Shown here piece by piece: positions 1-6,290 of a DNA stretch of 13,374 bases (positions are counted from its first letter, which is position 1; each line of letters opens with the position of its first letter). The position numbers and the translations under genes were made by a program. The notes beneath the pieces are model-generated. The model saw nothing but the letters and a program-made list of their open reading frames with translations. It did no database searches and had not been told where the DNA came from. This DNA comes from Corynebacterium accolens (GTDB lineage Bacteria; Actinomycetota; Actinomycetes; Mycobacteriales; Mycobacteriaceae). The stretch lies in assembly GCF_030515985.1 (NCBI RefSeq), contig NZ_CP100376.1:304900-318273 (forward strand). Direction: 5' to 3'.

Positions 1-446
1 CCCGCCCCGCCCCGCTTTCCGATATCACCGATGAGGTCGAGTTCTCCTCCCGCCAGGATGTCGGCCGCGTGCCGTTCGGCATGGTGGGTGCCACCGCACT
101 GCTGGTCATTGCCTCGACCTCGATCACCTTCCTGGCCGGCCCGATTTCCGGTGTCACCTCCCGCGCGGCCGAATCCGCGCAGGATACCTCCATTTATCAA
201 TACGCCGTATTGGGCGAAAACGCCGATAACCCCACCCGGCACCTTGACCAAAAGGAGCGCTACGAAGGCGGCGCGGACTCCTACAAGGAGCGCAGCCACC
301 TGCTGCCGGACCCCGGCCCGGCCCACGATCCGGAATCCGCCGCCAAGGAGACTGCGAGCTCGGAGACGCCAAGCTCGAAGGCACCGGCGAAGACGGGGGC
401 ATCAGAAAGCCCTACCCCACTAAAGAAGGAGGCCCGCGATGACTAA
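1..446 (+). CDS. mrpD: Mrp antiporter subunit D, C-terminal part (5' truncated by window edge)
   Basis: The frame is open from the window edge (first full codon at 3) to TAA at 444-446, so only the last ~147 residues are seen. One hydrophobic helix, around GATALLVIASTSITFLAGP, is followed by a long hydrophilic tail rich in Glu, Ser, Pro, Ala and Lys. This is how the NuoM/MrpD-type proton-pumping subunits of Mrp (multiple resistance and pH) Na+/H+ antiporters end. Identity rests mostly on position: mrpE, mrpF and mrpG follow in the canonical order. The stop overlaps the mrpE start by 8 nt (ATGACTAA, 439-446), implying translational coupling. The catalytic membrane helices and the mrpA and mrpC genes would lie left of the window. 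The roughly 80-residue tail after the last helix looks disordered and is probably lineage-specific. Confidence 0.85.
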   Translation, partial: RPAPLSDITDEVEFSSRQDVGRVPFGMVGATALLVIASTSITFLAGPISGVTSRAAESAQDTSIYQYAVLGENADNPTRHLDQKERYEGGADSYKERSHLLPDPGPAHDPESAAKETASSETPSSKAPAKTGASESPTPLKKEARDD

Positions 447-966
447 GAGCCGCTTTGCCGGTCTGCGCTACCGCTTCCGGCCGTGGTTTACCGTCTGGAT
501 CACGGTCATGTGGTGCATGCTCATGGGCGAAATCACGGTGGGCAATGTCGTCGGCGGCCTCCTCGTCGCCCTGGTCATCGTCTTTGCCCTGCCACTGCCG
601 GCGATGCCCATTGCCGGCGTCGAGGTCGCGTGGGGCAAATTCTTCCGCTACATGCTGCGCTGGTTCTGGGAGCTGTTTTATGCCTCCCTCAAGGTGGGCT
701 GGCTGGCCTCCCGGCCGCAGCCGCTGCCTAAAACCGCCATCCTGGAATTGCCGATGCGCCTGGAAAATGAGTTCATCCTCTCCCTCGCGGTGACACTGTA
801 CAACCTGCAGCCGGGAGGAACGGTGACAGACATTGACATCGCCAATCGCATGATCACCATCCACATCCTGGATGCCCGGGATGAGGCGCAGATCCAGCGC
901 GAAATCGATGCCGTATCCCGCCTAGAATCTTCCATGATCGAGATCTTTGAAAGGAGCCACCCATAA
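439..966 (+). CDS. mrpE: Mrp Na+/H+ antiporter subunit E
   Basis: A 175-residue protein of the MrpE family (small membrane subunit of the Mrp cation/proton antiporter complex in the cytoplasmic membrane). Hydrophobic segments lie at about residues 15-30, 34-55 and 68-88. A soluble C-terminal domain follows, with the family-type block LPMRLENEFILSLAVTLYN (104-122) and PGGTVTDID (125-133). The ATG at 439 is supported by a strong Shine-Dalgarno, AAGGAGG at 426-432, 6 nt upstream. The gene overlaps mrpD by 8 nt and its TAA (964-966) shares its last A with the mrpF ATG. Length and topology are normal for the family. MrpE is thought to help assemble or support the complex rather than carry ions itself (family knowledge). 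Confidence 0.93.
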   Translation: MTKSRFAGLRYRFRPWFTVWITVMWCMLMGEITVGNVVGGLLVALVIVFALPLPAMPIAGVEVAWGKFFRYMLRWFWELFYASLKVGWLASRPQPLPKTAILELPMRLENEFILSLAVTLYNLQPGGTVTDIDIANRMITIHILDARDEAQIQREIDAVSRLESSMIEIFERSHP

Positions 967-1241
967 TGGATCCGCAGATCTATCACGCCATCCTGCTGGT
1001 TCCCGCATTCCTGCTGTGGATCTCCGTATTAATCACCGTCTGGCGCATTATCACCGGGCCCAACTCCCTCGACCGGCTGGTGGGCATGGACGGTTTTACC
1101 GCCATGTTCCAATGCGCGCTGGCGACCTACATGTGCTGGTCACTTGATACCTCCGTGGTCTCGGCCATGCTGGTCATCGCGCTGCTCGGTTTCATCTCCA
1201 CCGTGTCTGTTACCAGGTTTAGGAAGAGGGATAACCAATGA
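966..1241 (+). CDS. mrpF: Mrp Na+/H+ antiporter subunit F
   Basis: A 91-residue, three-helix membrane protein (helices about 8-28, 40-59 and 62-82). It has the diagnostic MrpF/PhaF segment RIITGPNSLDRLVGMD (27-42) in the first cytoplasmic loop. It is a small subunit of the Mrp cation/proton antiporter. The start ATG at 966 overlaps the mrpE stop by one base (TAATG) and has AAGGAG at 951-956, 9 nt upstream. The TGA stop overlaps the mrpG start as ATGA (1238-1241). The tight overlaps show that the subunits are made from one transcript with coupled translation. The size is normal for the family and the only plausible identity is MrpF. Confidence 0.94.
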   Translation: MDPQIYHAILLVPAFLLWISVLITVWRIITGPNSLDRLVGMDGFTAMFQCALATYMCWSLDTSVVSAMLVIALLGFISTVSVTRFRKRDNQ

Positions 1242-1618
1242 GTTGGTCTCTAATCGCCGATATCCTCTCGCTCATCCTCGTCATCAGCGGCAGCCTGCTC
1301 ATCCTCGCCGCCGCCATTGGCCTAGCCCGCTTTAAGGACACGATGTCCCGCGTGCATGCCGTGAGCAAGCCGCAGACCACCGGGCTCATCCTCACCATCA
1401 TGGGTGCGTTCATCCGCATTACTGGCGCGGAATCTTTCAGCATGGCCGAGCGTGGTGATTTGGGTATGCTTATTTTGCTGGTACTGTTTGCGATGTTTAC
1501 CAGCCCTGTAACCGCGCAGCGCACCTCACGCATTGCACGCCGTGAAGGCCTGTATGGTTCCGAGGAATCGATGTCGCGCAATGACCGCCCCGCCGGCCGT
1601 TCGCTGCGCCGCAAATAG
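1238..1618 (+). CDS. mrpG: Mrp Na+/H+ antiporter subunit G
   Basis: A 126-residue protein with three hydrophobic segments (about 8-29, 46-64 and 74-92). It carries the MrpG signature GLARFKDTMSRVHAVSKPQT (28-47), in which the Arg/Asp/Arg-His-Ala pattern is conserved in the family. The basic C-terminal tail (95-126, many Arg) is probably cytoplasmic. The ATG at 1238 overlaps the mrpF stop by 4 nt (ATGA), with a purine-rich AGGAAGAGGG at 1221-1230 as ribosome binding site. It is the last mrp gene. The TAG stop (1616-1618) runs into the AGGAGG that serves the next gene, so the transcript probably continues into the glycosyltransferase. Confidence 0.94.
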   Translation: MSWSLIADILSLILVISGSLLILAAAIGLARFKDTMSRVHAVSKPQTTGLILTIMGAFIRITGAESFSMAERGDLGMLILLVLFAMFTSPVTAQRTSRIARREGLYGSEESMSRNDRPAGRSLRRK

Positions 1619-1633
1619 GAGGCACCTTTAACC

Positions 1634-3124
1634 GTGAAAAAGCTCTACGGACTGCCTACTCTGGCCGCTCTATTGGTTGCCTTCTTTATTTTCAGCATCT
1701 CCCGCTATAGCCAATACGACGGCCCCAATGCCTTCATCTGGCGCGTGCCGTTGGATCTGAAGATTTACTGGCTCGCCGGCGGCGAGGTTGCCGATGGCGC
1801 CAACCTCTACGACAACGCCTACATTGGCAACCTGCCTTTTACCTACCCTCCCTTTGCCGGCACGCTATTCAAGTGGATTTCCTCGCTTGCCGATGACCCC
1901 CTTATCATCCTCTGGCAAGGCGGCACCATCCTTGCGTTATTGGCCGTCATCCTCATGGTCTTCCACGAGCGCGGCCTTAAACTTTCGCCCTTGACCTGGG
2001 TTGTTGCCATCCTACTGGTGCTGTGCGCCCCGGCTGTAGAGCCGATGTACGGCACCTTGTTCTACGGCCAGATCAACGTCTTTTTGATGTTCTTGGTCGC
2101 CCTCGACGTCATTCCAAAAAAGAGGGCCCTGCCCGGAATTGGCATCGGCCTCGCCGCAGGCTTGAAGCTCACCCCGGCCTTTATGGGCTTGGTACTCCTA
2201 TTCCAGAAGCGCTGGTGGCAGGCGGTCATCTCCGTCCTTACCTTCGCGGTGACCGTTGCGATTGGTTTCGTCACCATTCCGGATGCCGGGGTGTTCTGGA
2301 CCGATGCCATCTTCAATTCCTCCCGCGTGGGTGAACACACCAACCCGGGCGCGCAGTCAATCCGCTCGCTCATGGTCCGCGCGTGGGGCATCGACGGCGG
2401 CTGGATGTGGCTTGCCGCCGTCGCGGTGGTCTTCGTCCTGACCTGCCTGGCCCTGCGCACCGCGATGAAGCACAAGAATAACTCCGCCGCCATGTCCCTT
2501 GCCGGCATTTGCGCGTGCTTGGTCTCTCCCTTTTCCTGGTACCACCACTGGGTCTGGGTCTTCCCGCTGGCCATCGTTGTCCTCATCTCCGTCAACCAGG
2601 CACTGGGCAAGCGCCTGCACGGCGTCATCGGTGCGCAAGTAGCAGCACTCATTTCCTTCGCGGCCATGTGCGTCGTACTGCTGCCCTTTGTCTCCGCAGC
2701 CTTCTGGCTCGAAGGCTCCAACCGCTCTTTGAACCAGTTGGACTTCCAGCCCTGGGCCATGCTCCTTTTCACCGCCTCCGGCATCCTCTACATCGCCTTT
2801 TATGCCCTCTGGGGATTTATCCCCGGCACCCAGCCCAGCGAGGAAGACGCCCGCGGCGGCCGGCACGCGGCACAGCGTGCTGCTCAGCCGCAGCACGCCC
2901 AACAGCACCGCGCCCAGCAGCCCCAGCACGCCCAGCCGCAACGCACTCAGACAGCCGGAGCTCACGCGTCTGGCGCTACCGCACGGGGTTCTGCCACTAC
3001 CGACGAAACCGCAGAGTTCCCAGTATTTAACCCTGAGACCCGCGAGTTTCCCTCCACCGAGGGCTATACCGATATTCCGGTTCCCCCGTCCCCCGGCGGC
3101 CGCCACGCCCTAGATAACGACTAA
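1634..3124 (+). CDS. GT87-family (DUF2029) membrane glycosyltransferase, probable mannosyltransferase
   Basis: A 496-residue polytopic GT-C enzyme of the GT87/DUF2029 family, which includes PimE-type and related alpha-mannosyltransferases. These use polyprenyl-phosphate-mannose on the outer face of the membrane to build PIM, LM and LAM glycans (family knowledge). Visible signatures: Asp41 in DLKIYWLAGG (41-50), the loop position of the catalytic acid in GT-C enzymes; FTYPPFAGTLF (69-79); GQINVFLMFLVALD (145-158); KLTPAFMGLVLLF (178-190); and SPFSWYHHWVWVFP (298-311). About ten hydrophobic helices span 1-395. The start is GTG at 1634, with AGGAGG at 1617-1622 about 11 nt upstream. It follows mrpG by 15 nt and probably shares its transcript. 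Odd: after the last helix a ~100-residue polar tail appears, with a Gln/His run at 411-439 and two ETxEFP motifs (458-463, 468-473). The exact acceptor cannot be told from sequence. Confidence 0.85.
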   Translation: MKKLYGLPTLAALLVAFFIFSISRYSQYDGPNAFIWRVPLDLKIYWLAGGEVADGANLYDNAYIGNLPFTYPPFAGTLFKWISSLADDPLIILWQGGTILALLAVILMVFHERGLKLSPLTWVVAILLVLCAPAVEPMYGTLFYGQINVFLMFLVALDVIPKKRALPGIGIGLAAGLKLTPAFMGLVLLFQKRWWQAVISVLTFAVTVAIGFVTIPDAGVFWTDAIFNSSRVGEHTNPGAQSIRSLMVRAWGIDGGWMWLAAVAVVFVLTCLALRTAMKHKNNSAAMSLAGICACLVSPFSWYHHWVWVFPLAIVVLISVNQALGKRLHGVIGAQVAALISFAAMCVVLLPFVSAAFWLEGSNRSLNQLDFQPWAMLLFTASGILYIAFYALWGFIPGTQPSEEDARGGRHAAQRAAQPQHAQQHRAQQPQHAQPQRTQTAGAHASGATARGSATTDETAEFPVFNPETREFPSTEGYTDIPVPPSPGGRHALDND

Positions 3125-3250
3125 GCGGTACGCAGCAGCGGGGCGCGGCAGCAATCTGCGCACCCTGCGCCGGCCGCGCCCAGCTACTTCCGGTGTGGCT
3201 CTAGGCGTGCGATCACTGAGCACACGCCTAGTCGGTGATCGGTTAGCTAA
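3125..3250. terminator. Convergent intergenic region with GC hairpin and interleaved inverted repeats
   Basis: This is the junction between the + strand glycosyltransferase and the - strand ligase. A 9-bp GC stem is formed by 3141-3149 and 3173-3181 (GGGCGCGGC / GCCGCGCCC, 23-nt loop). A second 9-bp stem is formed by 3201-3209 and 3223-3231 (CTAGGCGTG / CACGCCTAG). A 7-bp pair, 3210-3216 with 3235-3241 (CGATCAC / GTGATCG), interleaves with the second stem, so the two cannot both form as simple hairpins. GCTAATTAGC at 3246-3255 is palindromic and contains the ligase stop codon. No clear T-tract follows any stem. A bidirectional transcription end is the natural role, but that is inference. Confidence 0.45.
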
Positions 3251-4390
3251 TTAGCGCACCGGCCGGAAGGTGTGGAGCTCGCGGCAGGTTTCTTCGACGA
3301 CATCGCGCCAGCTGCCGGTTTCTTGAAAAAGGCGGCGTTGGCGTTCGTATCCGGCGCCGCCATCGATGATTTCGTGCACCAAGGCCAGCTCTTCCGCGCA
3401 GCCCAACTCGCGGGCTAAGGGCGTGAGTTCTTCTATCATCTGGGCCAATTCATCTTTGACCCAAGCCTCGTCCGTATCGCGCGAGGTAATCACGAGGGCA
3501 TCCATGCCGTAGCGCGCACCGCGCCACTTATTTTCCGCCACGTGCCACGGCTGCAAGACGGGTAGTTCCTCGCCCGCATCAATCATGCGGTCATAGTACA
3601 CGACCAAGCAGTGCGTGAGAGCGACGACGGCGGATAGCTCCCGCAGGTTCGAGGTGGCGTCGGATACGCGGACCTCCACGGTGCCCCACTTCGAGGCTGG
3701 GCGGATATCAAAGTGCATCGAGCCGGTGTGATTGATAACCCCGGAGATGGCCTGATCCCGCATATAGGACTGCCACTCGTCCCACGTGAAGAATTGATAC
3801 GGCATGCCAGCGGTAGGCAGCTGTTGATAGAGCATCGTGCGGTTGGAGGCGTAGCCCGTATCGAGGCCTTCCCACCCGGGCGAGCACGCAGAGATAGCCA
3901 AAAGGTGGGGGTACTTCGTCATCAGCGCATTGATGATGGGCCAGACGCGATCCTCGTGACTGATGCCAACATGGACGTGGGTGCCCCACAGCAGCATCTG
4001 CTTTCCCCAATACTGGGTGCGGGCGATGATCTCTTGATAGCTGGGTTTATCTGACAGCGGGTTTTCCCGGAAATCCGTAAACGGGTGCCCGCCAGAGGCC
4101 CACACATCGATGCCGAGCTTGGCAGCTGCTTCTTCCACGGCAGCCAACGAGGTTTCTAGCTCCGCGATGGCTTCTGGCACCGTGGTGCAAATGCCCGTGA
4201 CTAGTTCCACCGTATTCTGGAGGAATTCCTTTTCCACGTGAATATCTGGGTGGGCGGCAGCGGCGAGATCAATAAGCTCAGCCCCGCGCGGGACAAGATC
4301 GCGCGAGTCGCGGTCCACGAGCGCGACTTCCCATTCCACCCCGAGCGTGGGCTCGGGGGAACGGGCGAATACTTCTGCCGGAATCTTCAC
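3251..4390 (-). CDS. YbdK-type carboxylate-amine ligase (glutamate-cysteine ligase 2 family)
   Basis: A 379-residue cytoplasmic ATP-dependent ligase of the GCS2/YbdK family. Family motifs: [10 protein letters not shown] (16-25), with the two Glu that bind metal in such enzymes; WGTHVHVGI (135-143); [20 protein letters not shown] (224-243); and [13 protein letters not shown] (286-298). YbdK of E. coli joins glutamate and cysteine only weakly, and corynebacteria use mycothiol instead of glutathione, so the true substrate is open. The start is GTG at 4390: an in-frame stop (TAA) lies four codons upstream and no other start precedes the first motif. There is no Shine-Dalgarno, but TAAGCT at 4397-4402 (reverse strand) ends 6 nt before the GTG, fitting a leaderless transcript. 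It lies 44 nt after the VirR-like gene. I recall the homologue near Rv0433 in M. tuberculosis, in the same relative place. Confidence 0.88.
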   Translation of the reverse strand: MKIPAEVFARSPEPTLGVEWEVALVDRDSRDLVPRGAELIDLAAAAHPDIHVEKEFLQNTVELVTGICTTVPEAIAELETSLAAVEEAAAKLGIDVWASGGHPFTDFRENPLSDKPSYQEIIARTQYWGKQMLLWGTHVHVGISHEDRVWPIINALMTKYPHLLAISACSPGWEGLDTGYASNRTMLYQQLPTAGMPYQFFTWDEWQSYMRDQAISGVINHTGSMHFDIRPASKWGTVEVRVSDATSNLRELSAVVALTHCLVVYYDRMIDAGEELPVLQPWHVAENKWRGARYGMDALVITSRDTDEAWVKDELAQMIEELTPLARELGCAEELALVHEIIDGGAGYERQRRLFQETGSWRDVVEETCRELHTFRPVR

Positions 4391-4396
4391 TGGTCC

Positions 4397-4402
4397 AGCT
4401 TA
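4397..4402 (-). promoter_or_regulatory. Candidate -10 box, leaderless start of the YbdK-type ligase
   Basis: On the reverse strand TAAGCT fits the actinobacterial TANNNT -10 consensus. It ends 6 nt before the GTG start at 4390, so transcription would begin at or next to the start codon. No Shine-Dalgarno is seen. No convincing -35. Confidence 0.45.
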
Positions 4403-4434
4403 ACGGGTGGCAGGTAATATTCCATGAATTTTAT

Positions 4435-5367
4435 TTAGGCCTGGGGGACGGCGAGGGCGACCACAACGGCGCCGTCATCGGTAGCTTCCTTGGGCAGGTC
4501 CTTATTCATGGGCTTGATTTCCGCCTGGTAGCGCGCGGCAACTTCCTTAGCCAAGGACTCCGCGGAGGTATCGCCTTCTGGGTAGAAGACGGTGGTCTTG
4601 GGCACGGTCAGGACGTCGCCTGGCAGGTTGCCCACATAGCCCACCTTGAAGCCGCCGTCCTTCAACACATCGGCTTCGTTCTTGGCCTTATCGGATTCAC
4701 CGGAGTTATTGAGCACGCTGACCTTAATGTCATTGCGGTCGCGCGCAGCGGACGGCGCATCGTTGCCACCGGCACGGGCTTCATCCCCGGCGCGGCCTTC
4801 CTCGTGCGGATCGCGCGCGTCGGCATCGCGGTTAGCCTCGCCCTCGGCACCGCCGTTCGGGTGCGCGTTATCGCCCTCGCCTTCGCGAGGCGGCTGGTTA
4901 TTAGCCCCGTCGCGGGAGCCATCGCCGCGCGCGCCATCCGCGGCAGGACCGCCCGCGCCATTGCCCTCTTGGCCGCCATTTGCGGAGCCGTCTGACTTCG
5001 ACTGCTCGGAATCGGAAGCGACGGTCGAGTCATCATCCTCCGAAGTCATGGCATAAAGGCCCCACAGGCCGAGCATCACGGCCACGGCGATAAGCACCAT
5101 GGCGAGCCCGCGCAGCGGTAAACCGCCCTTCTTGGCGTGGGCGCCTCCCCCACCGCCAGTTCCAGCCGCAGCGGCTCCCGCTCCGGCACCTGCAGCGCCA
5201 GCGGCAGCAGCATTTTCGCCGCCTATCTCATCGTCATAAGCGCCCTCGTAGGCGTCGTCATAATAAGCATCGCCATAATCGGTCGCGGCGGCATCCTCCG
5301 CGGCGGCACCGTCTGCGGCGTCGTCGAATTGCTGGTCGTATAGATTATCCGGATTCCCTTTAGTCAC
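4435..5367 (-). CDS. VirR-like envelope protein: one TM helix plus LytR_C domain, with long acidic linkers
   Basis: A 310-residue protein. Residues 1-50 form an acidic, Tyr/Asp-rich cytoplasmic tail (e.g. DAYYDDAYEGAYDDE). Residues 51-80 are an Ala/Gly linker ending in a Lys pair. One transmembrane helix spans about 86-106 (GLAMVLIAVAVMLGLWGLYA). Residues 108-212 are a disordered extracytoplasmic stretch of Gly, Asp, Glu, Asn and Ala. A LytR_C domain covers about 213-308, beginning IKVSVLNNSGESDKA. LytR_C domains occur in LytR-CpsA-Psr partners. The M. tuberculosis protein with this layout and neighbourhood (Rv0431, VirR) affects envelope integrity and arabinogalactan-peptidoglycan attachment (family knowledge). 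The start is GTG at 5367 with no Shine-Dalgarno; TAATGT at 5375-5380 lies 7 nt upstream. It lies 23 nt after the DUF3263 gene. The linkers make it about twice the mycobacterial length as I remember it. Confidence 0.83.
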   Translation of the reverse strand: MTKGNPDNLYDQQFDDAADGAAAEDAAATDYGDAYYDDAYEGAYDDEIGGENAAAAGAAGAGAGAAAAGTGGGGGAHAKKGGLPLRGLAMVLIAVAVMLGLWGLYAMTSEDDDSTVASDSEQSKSDGSANGGQEGNGAGGPAADGARGDGSRDGANNQPPREGEGDNAHPNGGAEGEANRDADARDPHEEGRAGDEARAGGNDAPSAARDRNDIKVSVLNNSGESDKAKNEADVLKDGGFKVGYVGNLPGDVLTVPKTTVFYPEGDTSAESLAKEVAARYQAEIKPMNKDLPKEATDDGAVVVALAVPQA

Positions 5368-5374
5368 TTCAGTA

Positions 5375-5380
5375 ACATTA
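5375..5380 (-). promoter_or_regulatory. Candidate -10 box, leaderless start of the VirR-like gene
   Basis: TAATGT on the reverse strand matches TANNNT and ends 7 nt before the GTG at 5367. It lies in the 23-nt gap after the DUF3263 gene, so the VirR-like gene may have its own start site besides read-through. Confidence 0.45.
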
Positions 5381-5390
5381 GTAGCTAGTT

Positions 5391-5648
5391 CTAACGCGGT
5401 GGGGTATTTCCCCGCGCGGCGCGCCGCGTGTTTTCGCGCTCCTCCCGCAGGCGTTTTAGCCGGGCCACCAAGAGGGGATGGGATTCGGCGGCAGCGGGGA
5501 CATCAAGAAGCAGGTTGAGGCGTTGGTGATAGCGCACCGGCGAGATATCCAGCTGCGCACGAATGGCCTCTTCCTTGCGGCCAATGCTGCGCGGAGCGGT
5601 TTCCTCAAAATCTAAGATGGCGGCGTCTAGGTCAGACAAGGGGTTCAT
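5391..5648 (-). CDS. DUF3263 small helical protein
   Basis: An 85-residue protein starting MNPLSDLDAAILDFEE. The middle (about 20-50) looks like a helix-turn-helix: RKEEAIRAQLDISPVRYHQR. A basic Arg-rich end follows (KRLREERENTRRAARG). This is the actinobacterial DUF3263 pattern. DNA binding is an inference from the HTH-like shape and positive tail, not established. The frame is open to 5681, but ATG at 5648 is preferred: the longer form would run into the def coding region, and TACAGT at 5655-5660 (reverse) sits 6 nt before this ATG, as expected for a leaderless message. It begins 16 nt from the divergent def start and is followed 23 nt later by the VirR-like gene. In M. tuberculosis I recall the same order (Rv0430-Rv0431). 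Confidence 0.82.
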   Translation of the reverse strand: MNPLSDLDAAILDFEETAPRSIGRKEEAIRAQLDISPVRYHQRLNLLLDVPAAAESHPLLVARLKRLREERENTRRAARGNTPPR

Positions 5649-5651
5649 GCC

Positions 5652-5660
5652 TAAACTGTA
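5652..5660. promoter_or_regulatory. Overlapping divergent -10 elements shared by def and the DUF3263 gene
   Basis: The nine bases TAAACTGTA hold TAAACT on the + strand (5652-5657, 7 nt before the def ATG at 5665) and TACAGT on the - strand (5660-5655, 6 nt before the ATG at 5648). Both fit TANNNT and both place the start site at the A of an ATG, with neither gene having a Shine-Dalgarno. The two predicted start sites are 17 bp apart. The reading as a bidirectional leaderless promoter is inferred from spacing. Confidence 0.55.
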
Positions 5661-5664
5661 AAGC

Positions 5665-6288
5665 ATGACTATTCGCCCCATCGTTATCCACGGCGACCCC
5701 GTGCTTCATCAGCCCACCACGCCGGTGGAAGAATCCGAGATTTCCAGCCCTGAGATGCAACAGCTCATCGCGGACATGTACGAGACCATGGAGGTCGCCC
5801 ACGGCGTGGGCCTGGCTGCGAACCAGGTGGGCATCGGCAAGCGGCTCTTCGTGTACCACTGCCCCGATACCGAAGGCCCAGACGGCACCGAGCTGCCCGC
5901 CGATAAGGCCGGCATGCGCAAGGGCTGTGTTATCAACCCGGTGCTGGAGACCTCCGAGATTCCAGAAACCATGCCTGCCGATGACGGCTCCGACGACGAA
6001 GGCTGCCTGTCCGTGCCGGGCGAGGGCTTTCCCACCGGCCGCGCCGATTGGGCGCGCGTAACCGGCAAGGACGAGCACGGCAACGACATCACTGTAGAGG
6101 GCTACGGCTTTTTTGCCCGCTGCCTGCAGCACGAAACTGGCCACCTCGATGGCTACGTCTATACCGATACCCTCATCGGCCGCTACAAGCGCCAGGCCAA
6201 GAAGGCCATTAAGCGCAATGGCTGGACCGAGCCGGGCTACACCTGGATGCCGGGTGAAGACGAAGATCCCTTCGGGCACGACGATTAA
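5665..6288 (+). CDS. def: Peptide deformylase
   Basis: A 207-residue metalloenzyme that removes the formyl group from the initiator methionine of nascent proteins, in the cytoplasm at the ribosome exit. All three family motifs are present: [10 protein letters not shown] (47-56), EGCLS (112-116, metal ligand Cys114) and QHETGHLDG (155-163, metal ligands His156 and His160, catalytic Glu157). The HETGH form, rather than HEXDH with Asp, is as I recall also seen in the mycobacterial enzyme. Start ATG at 5665 gives the usual N-terminus [15 protein letters not shown]. No Shine-Dalgarno is present and TAAACT lies 7 nt upstream, suggesting a leaderless message. The TAA (6286-6288) is 2 nt from the acetyltransferase ATG, so the two are co-translated. 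The acidic C-terminal tail (197-207) is an extension beyond the core. Confidence 0.97.
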   Translation: MTIRPIVIHGDPVLHQPTTPVEESEISSPEMQQLIADMYETMEVAHGVGLAANQVGIGKRLFVYHCPDTEGPDGTELPADKAGMRKGCVINPVLETSEIPETMPADDGSDDEGCLSVPGEGFPTGRADWARVTGKDEHGNDITVEGYGFFARCLQHETGHLDGYVYTDTLIGRYKRQAKKAIKRNGWTEPGYTWMPGEDEDPFGHDD

Positions 6289-6290
6289 TC

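Noticed and set aside
2884..2947. CAG/CAC-rich tract considered as a CRISPR-like or minisatellite array
   Set aside because: Units are irregular and short, without conserved repeats and distinct spacers; it is simply Gln/His-rich coding sequence.
2062..3106. Open - strand frames opposite the GT87 gene
   Set aside because: Shadow frames; the + strand product has all GT87 motifs and membrane helices.
4646..5056. Long open + strand frames opposite the VirR-like gene
   Set aside because: GC-rich coding DNA leaves the opposite strand open by chance. The product is Ser/Pro/Ala low complexity and the reverse-strand LytR_C domain is clear.
5649..5681. Longer DUF3263 protein starting at 5681 or 5666
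   Set aside because: It would run into the def coding sequence. The ATG at 5648 has a well-spaced -10 box and gives the expected N-terminus.
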